DNA of 64,000 nt from Insulibacter thermoxylanivorax (lineage in GTDB: Bacteria; Bacillota; Bacilli; Paenibacillales; DA-C8), in contig NZ_BMAQ01000026.1 in the NCBI RefSeq assembly GCF_015472005.1, forward strand, positions 1-64,000. Direction: 5' to 3'. Positions 61,872-64,000 of the stretch are shown piece after piece (positions within the stretch are counted from its first letter, which is position 1; each line of letters starts with the position of its first letter). Under the pieces are notes generated by a model. The model ran no database searches. It was not told the origin of the DNA and saw only the letters and a program-made list of their open reading frames with translations. Made by a program: the position numbers and the translations under genes.

Positions 61872-63698
61872 ATGACCCTAAAACCGCAGCTGCCCCCGAA
61901 TGTGCGGGATCTCAATGACCATCTGCAGATCTGTTTCAATCGGGATTGGTACGAAGAGTTGGCGAAGCGGCTCGAGCAGAACGGACCTTGGGACCGCTGG
62001 TCTTTCTACCAACTGGCGTACGAAGCCGAAGAAGCCCAAGCGATCCACCGTTTCGACGATCTGCAATGCCTCAGTCACCTGTCGCAGCTCACCCCGCTGC
62101 CCCACCAGCTGGATACCGCTCGCAAGGTGATTAGAGAGATGCGCGGCCGGGCGATCCTCGCTGACGAGGTCGGACTCGGCAAGACGATCGAAGCCGGTCT
62201 GATCCTCAAGGAATACATGATCCGCGGCCTTGCCCGCCGCGTGCTCATCCTCGTGCCGGCCTCTCTCGTGCTGCAGTGGGTGAGGGAACTGAATCAGAAA
62301 TTCGGCATCCCCGCCGTCGCTCAGAAGAAGGAATATATGTGGCGGCAATACGACATCGTCGTCGCCTCCCTTGACACCGCCAAGCGCGATCCCCATCGGG
62401 ACATCGTGCTCAGCTTGGATTACGATATGTTGATCATCGATGAAGCCCATAAATTAAAAAACAAAAAAACCGCCAACTACCAGTTCGCTGCCGCTATCCG
62501 CAAAAAATATTGCCTGCTGCTCACCGCCACACCGGTGCAAAACGACTTGAGCGAACTGTTCAACTTAATCACGCTGCTGAAGCCCGGGCAGCTGGGCGGC
62601 GAATCCAGCTTCAACAAGAATTTCGTACAGGAGAAACGCGTGCCCAAGAACGAGCAAATCCTGCAGCAGGAGCTGTCCAAGGTGATGATCCGCAACAGGC
62701 GCGCCGACGGCAACCTGGCGTTCACGAAGCGCATCGTGAAGAACATCCCGCTCCGCCTCTCACCAGAGGAGCAGGATTTATATGACAGCGTCACCTCCTT
62801 CGTACGCGAGCGCTACCAGGAATCCGGCGGAGACCTGAGCAGTGTCCTGCCTCTCGTGACGCTGCAGCGGGAGGTGTGCTCCAGCCGGGATGCGGTGTTC
62901 GTCACCCTCGTCAATCTGTTCAAGAAGACATCGGAGGATTCGCCGCTGCGCCCGAGGATCTGGGAATTGGTGAACAAGATTAAGAACATCAAGGCCAATA
63001 CGAAGGCGGAGAAGACGATGGAGCTGATTAGACAAATCGATGACAAGGTGATCGTCTTCACAGAATACCGGGCGACCCAGGAATATCTCCTGCATTTTCT
63101 AAAGCAGCATAACCTCGTCGCCGTCCCCTACAGGGGAGGCATGAACCGCGGCAAAAAAGACTGGATGATGGATCTCTTCCGCGGCCGGGCACAGATCCTC
63201 GTCGCAACGGAGGCCGGCGGTGAGGGCATCAACCTGCAGTTCTGCAATCACATCATCAACTTCGATCTGCCGTGGAATCCGATGCGCGTCGAGCAGCGGA
63301 TCGGCCGCATTCACCGCCTCGGTCAGGAACACGACGTGTATATCTACAATCTTGAAACGATCGGCACGATCGAGGAGCATATCGTCAATCTGCTGCACGA
63401 GAAGATCAATATGTTCGAGCTGGTCATCGGCGAATTGGATGAGATCTTAGAACGCATGGAAGAGTCCTCTGCCGTTGAGACCCGCCTGTACAAAGCGATG
63501 CTCGAAGCGAGAAGCGAAGACGAGATGCGCCGCGAGATCGAACGAATCGGCGAGAACTTCGTCTCCTCGAAGCAGCGCATCTCCCATGGACCGCCGCTGC
63601 AGGGAGAGAAGCCGCTACCCGCTGCGCATGTGCCGGGCGCCGTTTCCAGGACGATCAGCCCCGCCGGGCCGCCGCACCATACGGAGGCATCGCGATGA
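61872..63698 (+). CDS. yqhH: SNF2-family DEAD/DEAH helicase (YqhH-like)
   Basis: A 608-residue cytoplasmic ATPase. The motor has Walker A in ADEVGLGKTIEAGLI, motif II DEAHKLKN, motif III LLLTATPVQND, and a second RecA domain with VIVFTEYRATQEYL, ATEAGGEGINLQ and VEQRIGRIHRLGQ. It is related to RapA/HepA but lacks their extra domains. An acidic helical C-terminus follows. AAGGAGGCACAGCT precedes the ATG. The next gene overlaps its stop by four bases (ATGA), the order known for yqhH-yqhG in Bacillus. Confidence 0.88.
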   Translation: MTLKPQLPPNVRDLNDHLQICFNRDWYEELAKRLEQNGPWDRWSFYQLAYEAEEAQAIHRFDDLQCLSHLSQLTPLPHQLDTARKVIREMRGRAILADEVGLGKTIEAGLILKEYMIRGLARRVLILVPASLVLQWVRELNQKFGIPAVAQKKEYMWRQYDIVVASLDTAKRDPHRDIVLSLDYDMLIIDEAHKLKNKKTANYQFAAAIRKKYCLLLTATPVQNDLSELFNLITLLKPGQLGGESSFNKNFVQEKRVPKNEQILQQELSKVMIRNRRADGNLAFTKRIVKNIPLRLSPEEQDLYDSVTSFVRERYQESGGDLSSVLPLVTLQREVCSSRDAVFVTLVNLFKKTSEDSPLRPRIWELVNKIKNIKANTKAEKTMELIRQIDDKVIVFTEYRATQEYLLHFLKQHNLVAVPYRGGMNRGKKDWMMDLFRGRAQILVATEAGGEGINLQFCNHIINFDLPWNPMRVEQRIGRIHRLGQEHDVYIYNLETIGTIEEHIVNLLHEKINMFELVIGELDEILERMEESSAVETRLYKAMLEARSEDEMRREIERIGENFVSSKQRISHGPPLQGEKPLPAAHVPGAVSRTISPAGPPHHTEASR

Positions 63699-64000
63699 AG
63701 CAAGAGCAAGTTCGGGATTATGTATGCCGTTACCTGGAGGCGACGGAGTGCCATGTGCTGGAGAGCTGCCCCGCCTATATCACGGTGAAGCTGTCGCCCG
63801 AAGCGGACAAAGCCCTCACGAATCGCCCGTACTATTGGAGCTTCGTAGAACGCACGGGAGCGGAGCCGGAGACGATGTCCCTCACCTTCGTCTTCGACCA
63901 GGAAGCCTTCGAGGCGCTGCAGAAAGCGGACAGGCAGGCAGATCAGAAGCCGCAGCAGAACGGACCAGCCGCTCCCGGCGTACTGGGACAGGATTCCATC
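63695..64000 (+). CDS. yqhG: YqhG family protein, partial (cut by window end)
   Basis: The ATG at 63695 overlaps the helicase stop (ATGA), and GGAGG lies seven bases upstream. The 102 visible codons begin MKQEQVRDYVCRYLEATECH and continue open to the edge. HVLESCPAYITVKLSPEADK and YWSFVERTGAEPETMSL fit the YqhG family. Its function is unknown; coupling to the helicase suggests a joint task. Confidence 0.8.
   Translation, partial: MKQEQVRDYVCRYLEATECHVLESCPAYITVKLSPEADKALTNRPYYWSFVERTGAEPETMSLTFVFDQEAFEALQKADRQADQKPQQNGPAAPGVLGQDSI

Overview
This window reads as chromosomal DNA of a plant-polysaccharide-degrading, spore-forming member of the Paenibacillaceae (Bacillota). The evidence is strong AGGAGG-type ribosome binding sites with ATG, GTG and TTG starts, S-layer homology (SLH) domains, YesM/YesN-type two-component regulation, LipM lipoylation, a SNF2-helicase/YqhG pair as in Bacillus, and a dense set of xylan and galactan enzymes. 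I saw no rRNA or tRNA gene, prophage or CRISPR array. The only transposase-like gene looks domesticated.

Layout. 0-6 kb: a giant SLH-anchored esterase with an internal ~2.13 kb tandem duplication. 6-11 kb: a three-gene cassette of two ABC exporters flanking a DUF1854 protein, preceded by a terminator placed just upstream of its ribosome binding site, which suggests attenuation. 11-19.3 kb: a GH53 galactanase, a CUT1 sugar ABC transporter and a divergent YesM/YesN-like sensor-regulator pair. 19.3-34 kb: a lipoprotein, then an intracellular xylan block (GH10 xylanase, GH67 and GH115 alpha-glucuronidases, AraC regulator), a sugar-binding-protein gene broken by an in-frame TAG, a GH42 beta-galactosidase and a secreted calcium-binding-repeat protein. 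34-44 kb: a LexA-box-controlled transposase-like gene that lacks the expected first catalytic Asp, an FMN reductase with a YodB-type operator, two MFS exporters, an esterase and an XRE-TPR regulator. 43-48.5 kb: an alkaline phosphatase, lipoprotein, ABC ATPase and permease in one tight operon behind a Pho-box-like promoter. 49-53 kb: a denitrification island (DUF2249, heme-copper-oxidase-like membrane protein, DUF59, NirK and a short Met/His-rich ORF) divergent from a CuA-site lipoprotein, with one FNR-type box placed symmetrically between the two promoters and a Fur-type palindrome. 53-57 kb: two GH43 enzymes. 57-64 kb: class II ribonucleotide reductase with paired NrdR-like boxes, LipM, a SNF2 helicase and the start of YqhG.

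Together the genes describe a cell that takes up xylo- and galacto-oligosaccharides and finishes their hydrolysis inside the cell, can respire nitrite when oxygen is scarce, and has an oxygen-independent route to deoxyribonucleotides. Several intergenic regions carry families of short imperfect repeats that are not explained by any gene.
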